Origin: Clostridiales bacterium
Lineage (GTDB): Bacteria > Bacillota > Clostridia > Christensenellales > Borkfalkiaceae
Length of the DNA stretch: 64,000 nt
NCBI GenBank assembly: GCA_015069615.1
Contig: SVIF01000007.1
Coordinates: 1 to 64,000 of the forward strand
Reading direction: 5' to 3'
The notes beneath the pieces are model-generated. The model saw only the letters and a list, made by a program, of their open reading frames with translations, did no database searches and was not told the DNA's origin. This document shows, one piece after another, positions 1 to 12,039 of this stretch (its first letter is position 1; every line of letters begins with the position of its first letter). A program made the position numbers and the translations under genes.

Positions 1-58
1 TAATGGCGCAACCGCAAAATCGGGGGTACCGAGATATACGATTTTTGCTTGTTTACCG

Positions 59-514
59 TTATTTATCAAACCACACCTCCGAAGCCTTATCTACGTATAA
101 AACGCCGTCCAAATGGTCAATTTCGTGGCAACATGCGCGGGCAAAAAAGCCTTCGGCAACTACCGTTTGTTTTTCACCAAGGCGGTTGTAATATTCCACC
201 GTAACTTGCTTGGGGCGAACCACATAGCCAAACTTTCCGCGAACGGATAAACAGCCTTCCTGCCCCTTTTGTTTTCCTTTTTCGGATAGAATTACGGGGT
301 TTACGAATTCGTAATACCCTTCGGGAAGGTCAATTACGCAGACGCGTTTCAGCACGCCCACTTGGGGCCCGGCAAGCCCTGCGCCTTTTGCCTTTTTAAC
401 CGTATCTTTCATATCATCCAAAAGCGTAGCCAAACGGTCGTCAAACGCTTCTACGGGTTTGCTGATTTTTCGAAGAAGGGGATCGCCTTCTTGCACGATA
501 TTGCGAATTGCCAT
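59..514 (-). CDS. def: peptide deformylase
   Basis: ORF with GAGLAGPQVGV, EGCLSVRGK and CCHEIDHLDGVLYVD motifs; start placed at MAIRN with upstream AGGTGG. Confidence 0.93.
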   Translation of the reverse strand: MAIRNIVQEGDPLLRKISKPVEAFDDRLATLLDDMKDTVKKAKGAGLAGPQVGVLKRVCVIDLPEGYYEFVNPVILSEKGKQKGQEGCLSVRGKFGYVVRPKQVTVEYYNRLGEKQTVVAEGFFARACCHEIDHLDGVLYVDKASEVWFDK

Positions 515-528
515 AGTTTTTTCCACCT

Positions 529-2721
529 TTAATTCATATTTTTAGGATTTTCTTCCACGATAACCTGTTCGGTAGCGGTTGCCGCGGGAAGCGCAACTTG
601 ATAAATTTCATCTATCACGCTACGGTTGTTAGGATTAACACGCATCAAAATTTGATAGCGGTATTTATTTTGTAAACGGAACAAGGGAGCTTTGGATTTA
701 TGGAAAAATAAGAAATCTTCCTTATTCCTATCGTAAACGGCGGCTACCCCGTCGTAAATTTTTCTTATTACTTCAATCGTTTTCCGCTCGTCCTCTCCAC
801 TAACTAAAATGCGAAGAATGGTACAAAACGGGGGGAATAACGTTTCCCTGCGAAGGGCAAGTTCGGATTCGCACATGCCCACGTAATCATATCTTTTTGC
901 AAAGTCTAAAACATAGTTTTCGGGGGTAAAAGTTTGTAAAACCACTTTACCAGCGCGTTCCGCCCTGCCGCTTCTGCCCGCAACTTGGGTAACGAGCTGG
1001 AAGGTGCGTTCGCCACTGCGATAGTCCGAAAAATGCAGTTCCATATCCGCATCCAAAACGCCCACCAAAGTTACCATAGGAAAGTCGTGCCCCTTGGCAA
1101 TCATTTGCGTGCCCACCAAAATATCCGCTTCTCGGCCCGAAAACGCCTTTAAAATGCGGTAATGCCCTTCCTTATTTTGCGTGGTATCGTTATCCATGCG
1201 AAGGACTTTAGCGTTTGGAAACAACTGGTTCAGTTCCATACAAACGCGTTCGGTACCCACGTTGCCGAATTCCAACTTCGCCCCACACGAAGGGCAAGCC
1301 GAAGGCATGCGGTATTGCGCCCCGCAATAATGGCATTTTAGCCTTGCGGATTTGGCGTGATAGGTTAAGGATACGTCGCAATCCTCACAAGTGGCAACGT
1401 AGCCACAGGTACGGCATTGTACGAAGGAAGAGTATCCCCTGCGATTTAAAAATAAAATTACCTGATTCCCTTCACTAAGCGCATTTTCCATTTCGGTTTT
1501 CAGCACCGAAGAAAACAAGGTGTGATTTCCGCTTTTTACTTCCTTTCGCATATCAGCGAAAATCATTTCGGGAAGGGGGCGTGTGTTTACGCGTGAAGGC
1601 ATGGTTACCATTTGGTAGGTGCCTTCCTTGGCAAGTAAATAACTTTCCACCGAAGGGGTTGCGCTACCAAGCACTAATTTGCATCCGTTATATTCGGCGC
1701 GCATTTCCGCAATTTCCTTGGTGAAATAACGGGGGTTGCTATCGCTTTGATAACTGCCGTCGTGCTCTTCGTCCACAATAATTATGCCCACATTTTCCAA
1801 AGGCGCAAAAACCGCGCTTCTTGCCCCAACCGCAATGGTTGCTTCCCCACGGCGGAGCCGCCACCATTCGTCAAAACGTTCACCCGCGGAAAGCCCGCTA
1901 TGTAAAATGGCCACACTATCCCCAAAGCGCGAACGTAAACGCTGTAACATTTGGGGGGTTAGGGATATTTCGGGTACCAACATAATGGCAGTTTTGCCCC
2001 TTGCTTTTGCTTCTTCAATCAAGCGAAGGTATACTTCGGTTTTCCCGCTACCCGTTACGCCGAACAGAAGATGCGTTCTTCGTTCATCCGTTAAAATTTT
2101 GCGGATGGCCGTTTCTTGCATGGGCTTTAACGTGAGGGGGGCGGTAGGCGCGCCCAAACCTTTCATGGGCGTGCGCATTTTTTGCTTTTCGGCAACTAGT
2201 AGCGCGCCTCGGTCAATTAAGCCGTTGACAACCGTTGCGCCGTGATTTTTTCTTAGTTCCGAAAGGATAAATTCGGCTTCCCCACGAAGCAAAACGGCTA
2301 ACAGTTCCGCTTGCTTTTTCGCGCGTTTTTCGGTTGCGATAAACTTTTGCGCGTCAAATTCGGGGTTCACCGTTACCGCGTATAAAACGCTTTCCTTTAC
2401 CACGCCGCGGCGCATTTCGGTAGGCAAAAACTGCCTAAGCGCCGTTGCGGAAGTTACGTGATATCGCGCGCACATAAAGTGCATTACTTCCAGCATTTCG
2501 GGAGTAATGGCGGGAATAGAATCCACCACGCGAATTACGTCCTTTATCTTTTCCAAGGGGACTTGGGTGGTTTCGGATACGCCAACAACGTATCCTTCAA
2601 TTTCCTTTTTGCCAAAAGGTACGGTTACACGGCTACCCACGGAAATTTCTTCCGCGCTACGGTAATCGAAAATACGGTCTACGTCTTTTGCTTGAATATC
2701 CACGATTACGCGATAGAACAT
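529..2721 (-). CDS. priA: primosomal protein N' (PriA helicase)
   Basis: GVTGSGKTEVY, DEEHDGSYQ, Cys-rich zinc-binding region CRTCGYVATCEDCDVSLTYH, RSGERTFQLVTQVAGRSGRAE. Confidence 0.95.
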   Translation of the reverse strand: MFYRVIVDIQAKDVDRIFDYRSAEEISVGSRVTVPFGKKEIEGYVVGVSETTQVPLEKIKDVIRVVDSIPAITPEMLEVMHFMCARYHVTSATALRQFLPTEMRRGVVKESVLYAVTVNPEFDAQKFIATEKRAKKQAELLAVLLRGEAEFILSELRKNHGATVVNGLIDRGALLVAEKQKMRTPMKGLGAPTAPLTLKPMQETAIRKILTDERRTHLLFGVTGSGKTEVYLRLIEEAKARGKTAIMLVPEISLTPQMLQRLRSRFGDSVAILHSGLSAGERFDEWWRLRRGEATIAVGARSAVFAPLENVGIIIVDEEHDGSYQSDSNPRYFTKEIAEMRAEYNGCKLVLGSATPSVESYLLAKEGTYQMVTMPSRVNTRPLPEMIFADMRKEVKSGNHTLFSSVLKTEMENALSEGNQVILFLNRRGYSSFVQCRTCGYVATCEDCDVSLTYHAKSARLKCHYCGAQYRMPSACPSCGAKLEFGNVGTERVCMELNQLFPNAKVLRMDNDTTQNKEGHYRILKAFSGREADILVGTQMIAKGHDFPMVTLVGVLDADMELHFSDYRSGERTFQLVTQVAGRSGRAERAGKVVLQTFTPENYVLDFAKRYDYVGMCESELALRRETLFPPFCTILRILVSGEDERKTIEVIRKIYDGVAAVYDRNKEDFLFFHKSKAPLFRLQNKYRYQILMRVNPNNRSVIDEIYQVALPAATATEQVIVEENPKNMN

Positions 2722-2798
2722 TGCCTTGCCCCCTCCTTTTTGGTATTTTTAACTACTTTCTTTGGGGAAATTTTCCCCTTTTTTTCATCACAAAAAAT

Positions 2799-2820
2799 GT
2801 TCAACGGCGCGCCGTTGAAC
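2799..2820 (-). terminator. intrinsic terminator downstream of rpoZ
   Basis: perfect 22-bp inverted repeat GTTCAACGGCGCGCCGTTGAAC followed on the minus strand by ATTTTTT. Confidence 0.75.
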
Positions 2821-2835
2821 ACTTTTCTTGCGTTG

Positions 2836-3039
2836 TTAGTCCTTAGTTGCAGTTACTCTACCGCTTAAAATTTCTTCGGCTGCCAAAGTAATGGGCTTTT
2901 CGGTGCGGGGAGCCACTTCTTCGCCTAAAGGCTTGGGTTGGTCAATGATTTGGCGCGCGCGTTTTGCGCAAACGGTGCAAAGGCCGTATCTAGAGCCAAT
3001 TTTCTTTACTAATTCTTCCACAGAAGGTTCGTTAATCAT
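2836..3039 (-). CDS. rpoZ: DNA-directed RNA polymerase subunit omega
   Basis: small ORF directly after gmk; MINEPSVEELVKKIGSRYGLCTVCAKRARQI typical of omega. Confidence 0.85.
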   Translation of the reverse strand: MINEPSVEELVKKIGSRYGLCTVCAKRARQIIDQPKPLGEEVAPRTEKPITLAAEEILSGRVTATKD

Positions 3040-3043
3040 ATTT

Positions 3044-3652
3044 TTATTCCTCCATAATTTTCTTTATCGTTTCGCCGCTGCGGGCGGTTTTGCTTTTTTC
3101 TGCTAAAATGATTGCTTGAATATTTTCCAAAGCCTCGGTTAAATTATCATTAACCACTACGTAATCGTACAGTTCGGTTTTGGAAAGTTCAAAAGCGGCG
3201 CGGGAAATGCGGTTTGCAATCACTTCCGCCGATTCGGTGTTTCGCTTAGTTAGGCGATCCTTCAAAGCCTTAAAATCGGGGGGCGCAATCATAATTAAAA
3301 CGCTTTCGGGCATTGCTTGTTTTACCGCAAGCGCGCCGTTTACGTCTATTTCTAAGAGTACGGTTTTCCCTTCCGCCATGGCGTTTAACACGGTTTGCTT
3401 GGGGGTGCCGTATCCGTTGCCGAAGTGGTGGGAAAATTCCAAAAACTCCCCCGCCCCTTCCATACGGGCAAATTCTTCTTGCGATAAGAAGTAATAACTT
3501 TTGCCGTGTATTTCCCCTGCGCGAGGCGCGCGCGTGGTAGCCGAAACGCTAACCACTACGTTTTTATCCGTTTCCGTTAGTAAGGAAACCAACGTGCCTT
3601 TCCCAACCCCCGAAGGGCCCGAAAGCACCAATAGTAAACCATGATGACTCAT
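3044..3652 (-). CDS. gmk: guanylate kinase
   Basis: LLLVLSGPSGVGKGTL, SATTRAPRAGEIHGKSYYFLS. Confidence 0.95.
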   Translation of the reverse strand: MSHHGLLLVLSGPSGVGKGTLVSLLTETDKNVVVSVSATTRAPRAGEIHGKSYYFLSQEEFARMEGAGEFLEFSHHFGNGYGTPKQTVLNAMAEGKTVLLEIDVNGALAVKQAMPESVLIMIAPPDFKALKDRLTKRNTESAEVIANRISRAAFELSKTELYDYVVVNDNLTEALENIQAIILAEKSKTARSGETIKKIMEE

Positions 3653-4518
3653 TGTACGTTTTGCACCTGTTCCCTTATTTTTTCAATTTCACATTTCAGC
3701 GAAAGCGCGTATTCGGTGGTTTGCCCATCGTTACTCTTGGAACAAATGGTGTTGGCTTCACGGTTGAATTCTTGCACTAAAAAATCCAACTTTTTCCCAA
3801 CGTTTTCCCCTTTTACGATTTCGCGGAATTGTGCGATATGCGAACCCAAACGGGTTAGTTCTTCATCCACGTTGCATTTATCTGCAAACACGGCGGCTTC
3901 GGTTAGCAGTCTACCTTCATCCACCGTTACGCCCGCCAAAATTTCACGCATACGGGCAAGCATTTTTTCGCGGTGTTCGGCTAAAATTTGGGGGGCGCGT
4001 AAGGCAATTTTCCCCACCGTTTCTTCAATCACGGCAACGCGCGAAAGCATGTCCTGCTTTAGTTTTTCCCCTTCGGTTTTTTGCATTTCGCACAGCTTAT
4101 CCATGGCTTGGTTTACCGTGGAAAGCAAAATAGGAAGAAGCACTTCGTTATCCCCTTCCTCCGTTTCTGTTTTTACGATTTCGGGAAGACGAAGTAAAGT
4201 AACCGCGGTTACGTCCTCCCTAACGCCCGTGGCTTCCACTAAAGATTTTGCCGCGGCAACGTACGCTTTCGCAAGCGCCGTATCCGTGGTTACGGTTATA
4301 GGCCTTTCACGTTTATCACGGAAGGACACGAACACATCTGCATGTCCGCGGGGAAATTTGGCTTGCACTGCTTTTTTTACGGCGTCCTCAAACGCCAAAA
4401 AAACGCGGGGCGCTTTTAAGTTCATATCAAAATAGCGGTTGTTTACCGTTTTGATTTCTACCGTTAAATCTACTTCTGCAGAGTAATCCGCCCTGCCGTA
4501 GCCAGTCATACTGTACAT
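3649..4518 (-). CDS. YicC family protein (endoribonuclease YicC-like)
   Basis: MYSMTGYGRA N-terminus, EIKTVNNRYFD, LDFLVQEFNREANTICSKS. Confidence 0.9.
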   Translation of the reverse strand: MYSMTGYGRADYSAEVDLTVEIKTVNNRYFDMNLKAPRVFLAFEDAVKKAVQAKFPRGHADVFVSFRDKRERPITVTTDTALAKAYVAAAKSLVEATGVREDVTAVTLLRLPEIVKTETEEGDNEVLLPILLSTVNQAMDKLCEMQKTEGEKLKQDMLSRVAVIEETVGKIALRAPQILAEHREKMLARMREILAGVTVDEGRLLTEAAVFADKCNVDEELTRLGSHIAQFREIVKGENVGKKLDFLVQEFNREANTICSKSNDGQTTEYALSLKCEIEKIREQVQNVQ

Positions 4519-4563
4519 AATTTTATCTCCTACTGCGTATTATACCATTTTTTTGCAAAAATT

Positions 4564-6510
<1,947 letters not shown>

Positions 6511-8787
6511 TTACAACTTTTTTAGGGGCGCGATGGCAACCGCTAGCGTTTTTATCCCAGCACCGGGGAACGCCACGGTAACCGTGCCACCGTTGGGGCC
6601 TTCCTTCACCTCAATTACCGTACCTTCCCCAAATCTAGGATGCGCCACTTTACCACCCGTAACGTATCCCGTTTTGGGCGTACTTTGCGCTATCGTTTTT
6701 TTCGCACCGAAGTAAGAAGAAGGATCAAAATTTCCCTGTTCTTTTTTTTCGGGCAAGGTTATACGTTGCAAATTCCCCGCTTTCGCGTAAGAATTTTGAT
6801 AGGGGGAACTGCGTTTTTCGTTATACGCGCTATACGCCGAATAGGTTTGCCCAGCAAGTTTTCTTGCTTCGCGTTCGGCAAGCGCGGGAATACATTCTTT
6901 TAAAAAACGCGAACGCGAATATCCGCTTCTAGCCCCGTGCAAAAAGCGGGTTTCGGAAGAACATAGACACAAATTTTCTTTTGCGCGGGTAACGGCAACG
7001 TACATAAGACGCCGTTCTTCTTCCAATTCTTCCCTGCTATCCATAGCGCGACTGACGGGGAATAAACTTTCTTCTAAACCGATTAAAAATACGGTGGCAA
7101 ATTCTAACCCCTTCACCGCGTGAACAGTGGCAAGGGATACGCTTTCGGTAAGCCCAAGTTCATCCGTATCCGCAGATAGCGTGATAGAGTTTAAGTAATC
7201 GGCAAGCGTTGCGCCCGGATTTTCTTTTTCAAATTCTTGCACCGCGCCCAAAAAACCGTATACGTTTTCCTTTTTGTTTTCGTCTTCTTCGGTATTTTCT
7301 GTAAATTGCGATAAAAACTGCGTATCCGTAATAACTGCTTTTACCAAATCCGAAAGGGAAAGGGTGTGCATTTTAATCATTAAGGAACGAATTAGACTAC
7401 CGAAATCCGCAACCTTTTTCACCGCGCCCGCGTTGATGCCCGTTGCATCCGCTTCCATTACCGCATCAAACACCGAAAGCCCGTAAGTGTTGGCGTAAGC
7501 AAGTAGTTTTTCCGCCGTGGTATCCCCGATACCGCGTTTCGGTACGTTCAAAACGCGAAGAACCGCTTCATTATCCAAGGGGTTGTTTATAATGCGCAAA
7601 TACGCGGATAAATCCTTAATTTCCTTTCTTTCAAAAAACTTAAAGCCACCGTAAACGCGGTAAGGAATATCGTAATCCACAAAGGCTTGTTCTACCGTAC
7701 GCGAAAGGGCGTTTACGCGCATCAAAACGGCAAAATCCGCGGGGCTTGCTCCGTTATCCAGCGCGCGGCGAATATTCGCGGCGATAAAGCGCGCTTCGGC
7801 GTTTTCATCCCTACTGACTTGCACCATAACTTCCGCACCGCGGTCCTTATCCGTCCAAAGTTCCTTTTGGTTTCTCTGGCTGTTTTCCGCAATCACGCAG
7901 TTGGCTACGTTTAATATTTTTGCCGTAGAACGGTAATTTCTTTCCAGCTTATATACTTTTGCGCCCGGAAAATCCTTGGGGAAACCCAAAATATTCTTAA
8001 TTTCCGCGCCCCGCCAACCGTAAATACTTTGATCGTCGTCCCCCACGGCAAACAAATTACCGTGCACAGAAACCAAATGCTTTACAATGCGGTACTGTAC
8101 CGCGTTGGTATCTTGAAATTCATCTACGTGTACGTATAAAAAGCGGTTTGCGTATTTTTTGCGTACTTCTTCGCTGGTGGCAAGCAGCCGTTCGGTATGT
8201 ATCAACAAATCGTCAAAATCCATCGCGTTGGATTTTTTCAGTTCGTCCTCGTATAACGCGTAATAGCGACAAATTTCCCCTATCTTATCCTCATCCGCGT
8301 GCATTTCAGCGTATTCCCTGGGGGTATAGCCCTTGGTTTTCGCTTCCGCAATATGGAATTTAACGGATTTGAGCATTTTTTCACGACTTTCTTCGGGAAC
8401 TTCCGCATCTTTTAAAATGCGCTTAATTACCCGTTCCCTATCCTGTTCACTGTAAATGGAAAAGTTGGAATCAAAGCCCAAAACGGAAGCTTCCCTTCTT
8501 AAAATGCGAACGCACATGGAGTGGATAGTGCATACCCACATTCCGTCCGTATCAATTTCCATTTTTTCAAGGCGTTCCTTCATTTCGTTTGCCGCTTTGT
8601 TGGTAAAGGTGATGGCAAGCACGCGTTCGGGCGAAACGTTTAAGGATTGCACGATATACGCGATACGGGTGGTAAGCACGCGGGTTTTTCCACTGCCAGC
8701 GCCCGCGATCACCAAAACTGCCCCTTCGGTATCCTTTACGGGTTTTTCCTGTTCGGCATTAAGTTGTGCTAAATATGTTTCAATCAT
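6511..8787 (-). CDS. pcrA: ATP-dependent DNA helicase, UvrD/PcrA family
   Basis: LNAEQEKPV, VIAGAGSGKTRVLTTRIAY, VDEFQDTNAVQY, C-terminal Tudor-like region VAHPRFGEGTVIEV. Confidence 0.92.
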   Translation of the reverse strand: MIETYLAQLNAEQEKPVKDTEGAVLVIAGAGSGKTRVLTTRIAYIVQSLNVSPERVLAITFTNKAANEMKERLEKMEIDTDGMWVCTIHSMCVRILRREASVLGFDSNFSIYSEQDRERVIKRILKDAEVPEESREKMLKSVKFHIAEAKTKGYTPREYAEMHADEDKIGEICRYYALYEDELKKSNAMDFDDLLIHTERLLATSEEVRKKYANRFLYVHVDEFQDTNAVQYRIVKHLVSVHGNLFAVGDDDQSIYGWRGAEIKNILGFPKDFPGAKVYKLERNYRSTAKILNVANCVIAENSQRNQKELWTDKDRGAEVMVQVSRDENAEARFIAANIRRALDNGASPADFAVLMRVNALSRTVEQAFVDYDIPYRVYGGFKFFERKEIKDLSAYLRIINNPLDNEAVLRVLNVPKRGIGDTTAEKLLAYANTYGLSVFDAVMEADATGINAGAVKKVADFGSLIRSLMIKMHTLSLSDLVKAVITDTQFLSQFTENTEEDENKKENVYGFLGAVQEFEKENPGATLADYLNSITLSADTDELGLTESVSLATVHAVKGLEFATVFLIGLEESLFPVSRAMDSREELEEERRLMYVAVTRAKENLCLCSSETRFLHGARSGYSRSRFLKECIPALAEREARKLAGQTYSAYSAYNEKRSSPYQNSYAKAGNLQRITLPEKKEQGNFDPSSYFGAKKTIAQSTPKTGYVTGGKVAHPRFGEGTVIEVKEGPNGGTVTVAFPGAGIKTLAVAIAPLKKL

Positions 8788-11396
8788 TGTATTTCCTTTC
8801 CACCGTAACGCTTATTTGCGGCGGATAATAGTTCGTTTAGGTCGGTAAACCCTTCGTTTAACACGCGGAAGGAAACTTCCGCATCCTTAGTGAAAAAGTT
8901 TAGCCATACGTCTTCTGCGTTAAAGCAACATTCCGCGCCGAATTTGGTTTTTACAAAACGGAACGCAAAGCGCTTTTTCATCAATTTCAAAAAGGTAAAA
9001 TACCCTTCTAACCCTTGGTCGGTTGCAAATCCTTTGCAGTACGAATACGCAGTGTAGGCGGATTTCCCCGTAATTTCGGTATCCGCAACCGCGTTTTCCT
9101 TTAAGCCGAAGAGTTCGGTTTGTGGGGTGGTTTCCCCGCGTTTTTGCATGGAAAACAGTAAGCTTTTTACTGTTTCCACCGTTTTTCTACCGCAAAAGGC
9201 AAGGGCCAGCGGGGTGGGCGAAGTATGCCCCACGGCAAGCCATTTCGTTGCCCCTAAGGGGTTATAGCAAACGGTGTTTCCATCCGCAATCAACAAGGGA
9301 AACATAGCGGCATCCGCACGTTTCACGGCCAGAAAGTTTTGCATGGCGTTAGAGTTTTCCGCATACACGCGCACGCGAACGCCACGCTCTTTTGCATTAT
9401 TTAAGGCTTCCACCACTTGGGGCAGCAGGTCGCCATCCCCTTCTGCGTCGGGCATAAAGAGATCAATTTCCTTTCTTGCCCCGTAAATAATTTCCAAACA
9501 TTCCCCGTATTCCTTGGAAAACGCGGGGAAATCCCCACCGAAGAACCCCAGTTGCAGTTCGGGAAGGGTAACGGGTTCGTATAAAGAAGACAGATGATCG
9601 GGGGTAAAGACACGTTCCTTTACCACCAAATCCGAAATCAAACTGCGCAAAGTGAAACTTTGTGGTAACCGCGTGGCAAAATACCGCGCGTTAGTAAGCA
9701 AAATAAATTTTCCGCGGGCGCGAGTAACCGCTACGTTTAGTAAACGCAAGGCTACGTCATCCTCCTCGCTTTCTTGCGAAAGCAAGTATCCCGCTTTGGG
9801 TTGGCGTAAAAAATCCACTGTATCAAATATCACAGTTTCGGTTTCGCTGCCCTGAAACTGGTGTACCGTAGAAACGGTGATAAGGGGGCTTGGAAAATCC
9901 GCCAGCAACGAGCGAAGAAGTCGTACTTGTGCCGCGTAAGGAGCAACGATTACCGTTTCCACCCCTTGTTCTGCCGAACGCAACGCAAGATGAAAAGAAA
10001 TAAAAGCGGAAAGCAAGTTAAAGCGGGAACCGTCCTCCGTACGTGCGCACACGTTGAACGTATCGCCGATATCCAAAAGGGCGGTAGCGCGCCCCGAAAA
10101 AGGCATGGATTCCACCGTGTTTTCGCGCAATTCTTCCACGCCTTGCGCGGTGGTAAGCAATCCCCCGTACACTTGTTCGGAAACCAAAGCGGCAATTTCA
10201 GGGTGCATACGGCGCTGCTGATTTAACATCACAAGCCACGGATGATAACATACCTGTTTTCCGCGAACAACGCCCAAAAAGCGAAACACGTCCTGCCCCA
10301 AAGATTGCTTTGCAAAGGGATCTTGTACGATAGGGGGTAATTGGCGAAAATCTCCCACCACCACAAGCCTGCGGGTAGCCAAGGAGGAGGCGTATAAAAT
10401 TTGTGGAACGAAACACATACTTGCTTCGTCAATCAACACGGCGCCGAATTTGCGCTTGCTTAACACGTCCGAAACCACGGCGCGGGATAAGGTTGCCCCC
10501 ACCACCGAAGCAGCCGCCACAAGGGATTCTTCTCGCTCCGCCACGCGCTTGCGGAAGGCAAAACGCTGCTTTTCCAGTTCTGCCGAATCCGAAAAGGTAA
10601 CCGTTTTGCGTTCACGGGATAACCGTTCTTGTTCGGCACGTAAATTTTCGTCCGCCTTTAACGCCAGTTCGTACGAAGAAAGGGTGATATTCCCCCTTTC
10701 AATTTCCTTTTTTCTATGCCTGCCGTAACGCAAAACCTTGCCTTCATCCGCCTTATTTAAGCGTTTGGCAAGTTCTACTAGCGCGCAATCCACCGCCACG
10801 TTACTGTGCGATAAAATGAGTGTAGGAATCCCTTTTTTGTAATAGGCGTAAGCAATTTCCGCCAAAGTGTACGTCTTACCCGTACCCGGCGGGCCCCAAA
10901 GAAAAGTAATGGGGCGGTTTTGGGATGCCTGAAAGGCGTTTTCCTGCCCCGTTACGATTTTTCCGTGTTCCGAAAGCCCCGTTTTGCGCTTTTCAATCAG
11001 CGTTGCGTATAGTTCGCTTTCGTACGACGATTTTACCATTTTTTCCAACCTACCGCATAAATCTTGCAACAAAAACCAAGGGGATGCGGAGAGTTCAACC
11101 TTTATTACGTCAATTTCGCAGGGAAGCGCCAAAATTACGTCAAACCCGTTCGCTTCCACCACGCTTCCTTGCACCGATCCGTTTGCGGTAAACACCGTTA
11201 CGGGGGTGCCGTCGCACAAAAACTGCTCGGTTTCAGTTTCAAAGCGGTATAAAAATTCTTCTTCGTCCTTGCTTAAAAGCAATCCGTTATAAAGGGGCGT
11301 TTTCTTTACGCTTGCCGTTTTTAAGGTTTCGGTTTCCTGAGAAAGCGCCGTAATATAACCGCGGATAACCGCTTCTACTTCAGGAATTTCACGCAA
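8784..11396 (-). CDS. UPF1-like superfamily 1 helicase (AAA_11/AAA_12) with C-terminal PLD-like region
   Basis: FLWGPPGTGKTYTLAEIA, VLIDEASM, VVVGDFRQLPPIV, STVHQFQGSETETVIFD; C-terminal 'YGARKEIDLFMPDAEGDGDLLPQVVEALNNAKERGVRVRVY' resembles a PLD fold. Confidence 0.85.
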   Translation of the reverse strand: MREIPEVEAVIRGYITALSQETETLKTASVKKTPLYNGLLLSKDEEEFLYRFETETEQFLCDGTPVTVFTANGSVQGSVVEANGFDVILALPCEIDVIKVELSASPWFLLQDLCGRLEKMVKSSYESELYATLIEKRKTGLSEHGKIVTGQENAFQASQNRPITFLWGPPGTGKTYTLAEIAYAYYKKGIPTLILSHSNVAVDCALVELAKRLNKADEGKVLRYGRHRKKEIERGNITLSSYELALKADENLRAEQERLSRERKTVTFSDSAELEKQRFAFRKRVAEREESLVAAASVVGATLSRAVVSDVLSKRKFGAVLIDEASMCFVPQILYASSLATRRLVVVGDFRQLPPIVQDPFAKQSLGQDVFRFLGVVRGKQVCYHPWLVMLNQQRRMHPEIAALVSEQVYGGLLTTAQGVEELRENTVESMPFSGRATALLDIGDTFNVCARTEDGSRFNLLSAFISFHLALRSAEQGVETVIVAPYAAQVRLLRSLLADFPSPLITVSTVHQFQGSETETVIFDTVDFLRQPKAGYLLSQESEEDDVALRLLNVAVTRARGKFILLTNARYFATRLPQSFTLRSLISDLVVKERVFTPDHLSSLYEPVTLPELQLGFFGGDFPAFSKEYGECLEIIYGARKEIDLFMPDAEGDGDLLPQVVEALNNAKERGVRVRVYAENSNAMQNFLAVKRADAAMFPLLIADGNTVCYNPLGATKWLAVGHTSPTPLALAFCGRKTVETVKSLLFSMQKRGETTPQTELFGLKENAVADTEITGKSAYTAYSYCKGFATDQGLEGYFTFLKLMKKRFAFRFVKTKFGAECCFNAEDVWLNFFTKDAEVSFRVLNEGFTDLNELLSAANKRYGGKEIQ

Positions 11397-11412
11397 AGTT
11401 CTTGCCCCCTTT

Positions 11413-12039
11413 TTAATTTTCAGTTTCTTCTTCGTCTACGTACGGTTCTTCGCTAAAACGAAGAAGAACATTTGTTAATAATTCTAATATTTTTTCGGTA
11501 CCCACGCGCTTCTCGGCGGAAATAGCAATCACGTTCCCTTCCCCCATAGCAAAGGCGTTGGCTACTTCCTTTGCGCGAGGTTTGATCCGCGTTTTGCCTA
11601 GTTTATCCGATTTATTGCAAACCACGGTAAAGGGTATTGCATAGTGATGCAAAAAACTTGCCATTTGCAAATCTTCCGCAGTGGGATTGTGGCGAATATC
11701 CGCAAGGAGCAAAACGTGCGCAATAGAAGTTTGGCGGGCAAAAAACGCGTCCATGGTTTTACCCCACTTTTCCTTTTCGGTTTTGCTGACTTGTGCAAAT
11801 CCGTAGCCGGGCAAATCCGCCAAAACGAATTCTCCGAAATCAAAGTAGTTGACAAGGCGGGTACGCCCTGGCGTGTTACTGGTTTTGGCAAGCTTATTGC
11901 GGTTTGCCAACATATTGATAAAAGTAGACTTACCCACGTTGGATTTTCCCGCAACTGCAATTACGGGTTTTTCGCTTTTTAAAAAGCCCTTTTCATCCGC
12001 TGCGGAAGTGATAAATTCCGCTTTCGTAATTTTTATCAT
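11413..12039 (-). CDS. engB: ribosome biogenesis GTP-binding protein YsxC/EngB
   Basis: VAGKSNVGKSTFINML, NTPGRTRLVNYF, DLPGYGFA. Confidence 0.93.
   Translation of the reverse strand: MIKITKAEFITSAADEKGFLKSEKPVIAVAGKSNVGKSTFINMLANRNKLAKTSNTPGRTRLVNYFDFGEFVLADLPGYGFAQVSKTEKEKWGKTMDAFFARQTSIAHVLLLADIRHNPTAEDLQMASFLHHYAIPFTVVCNKSDKLGKTRIKPRAKEVANAFAMGEGNVIAISAEKRVGTEKILELLTNVLLRFSEEPYVDEEETEN

Noticed and set aside
2764-2778. GGGGAAA/TTTCCCC palindrome upstream of priA
   Set aside because: Short, low-complexity and explainable by composition; no clear link to a regulator.
3641-4435. 264-aa plus-strand ORF opposite yicC
   Set aside because: Ser-rich antisense shadow of a well-supported conserved gene.
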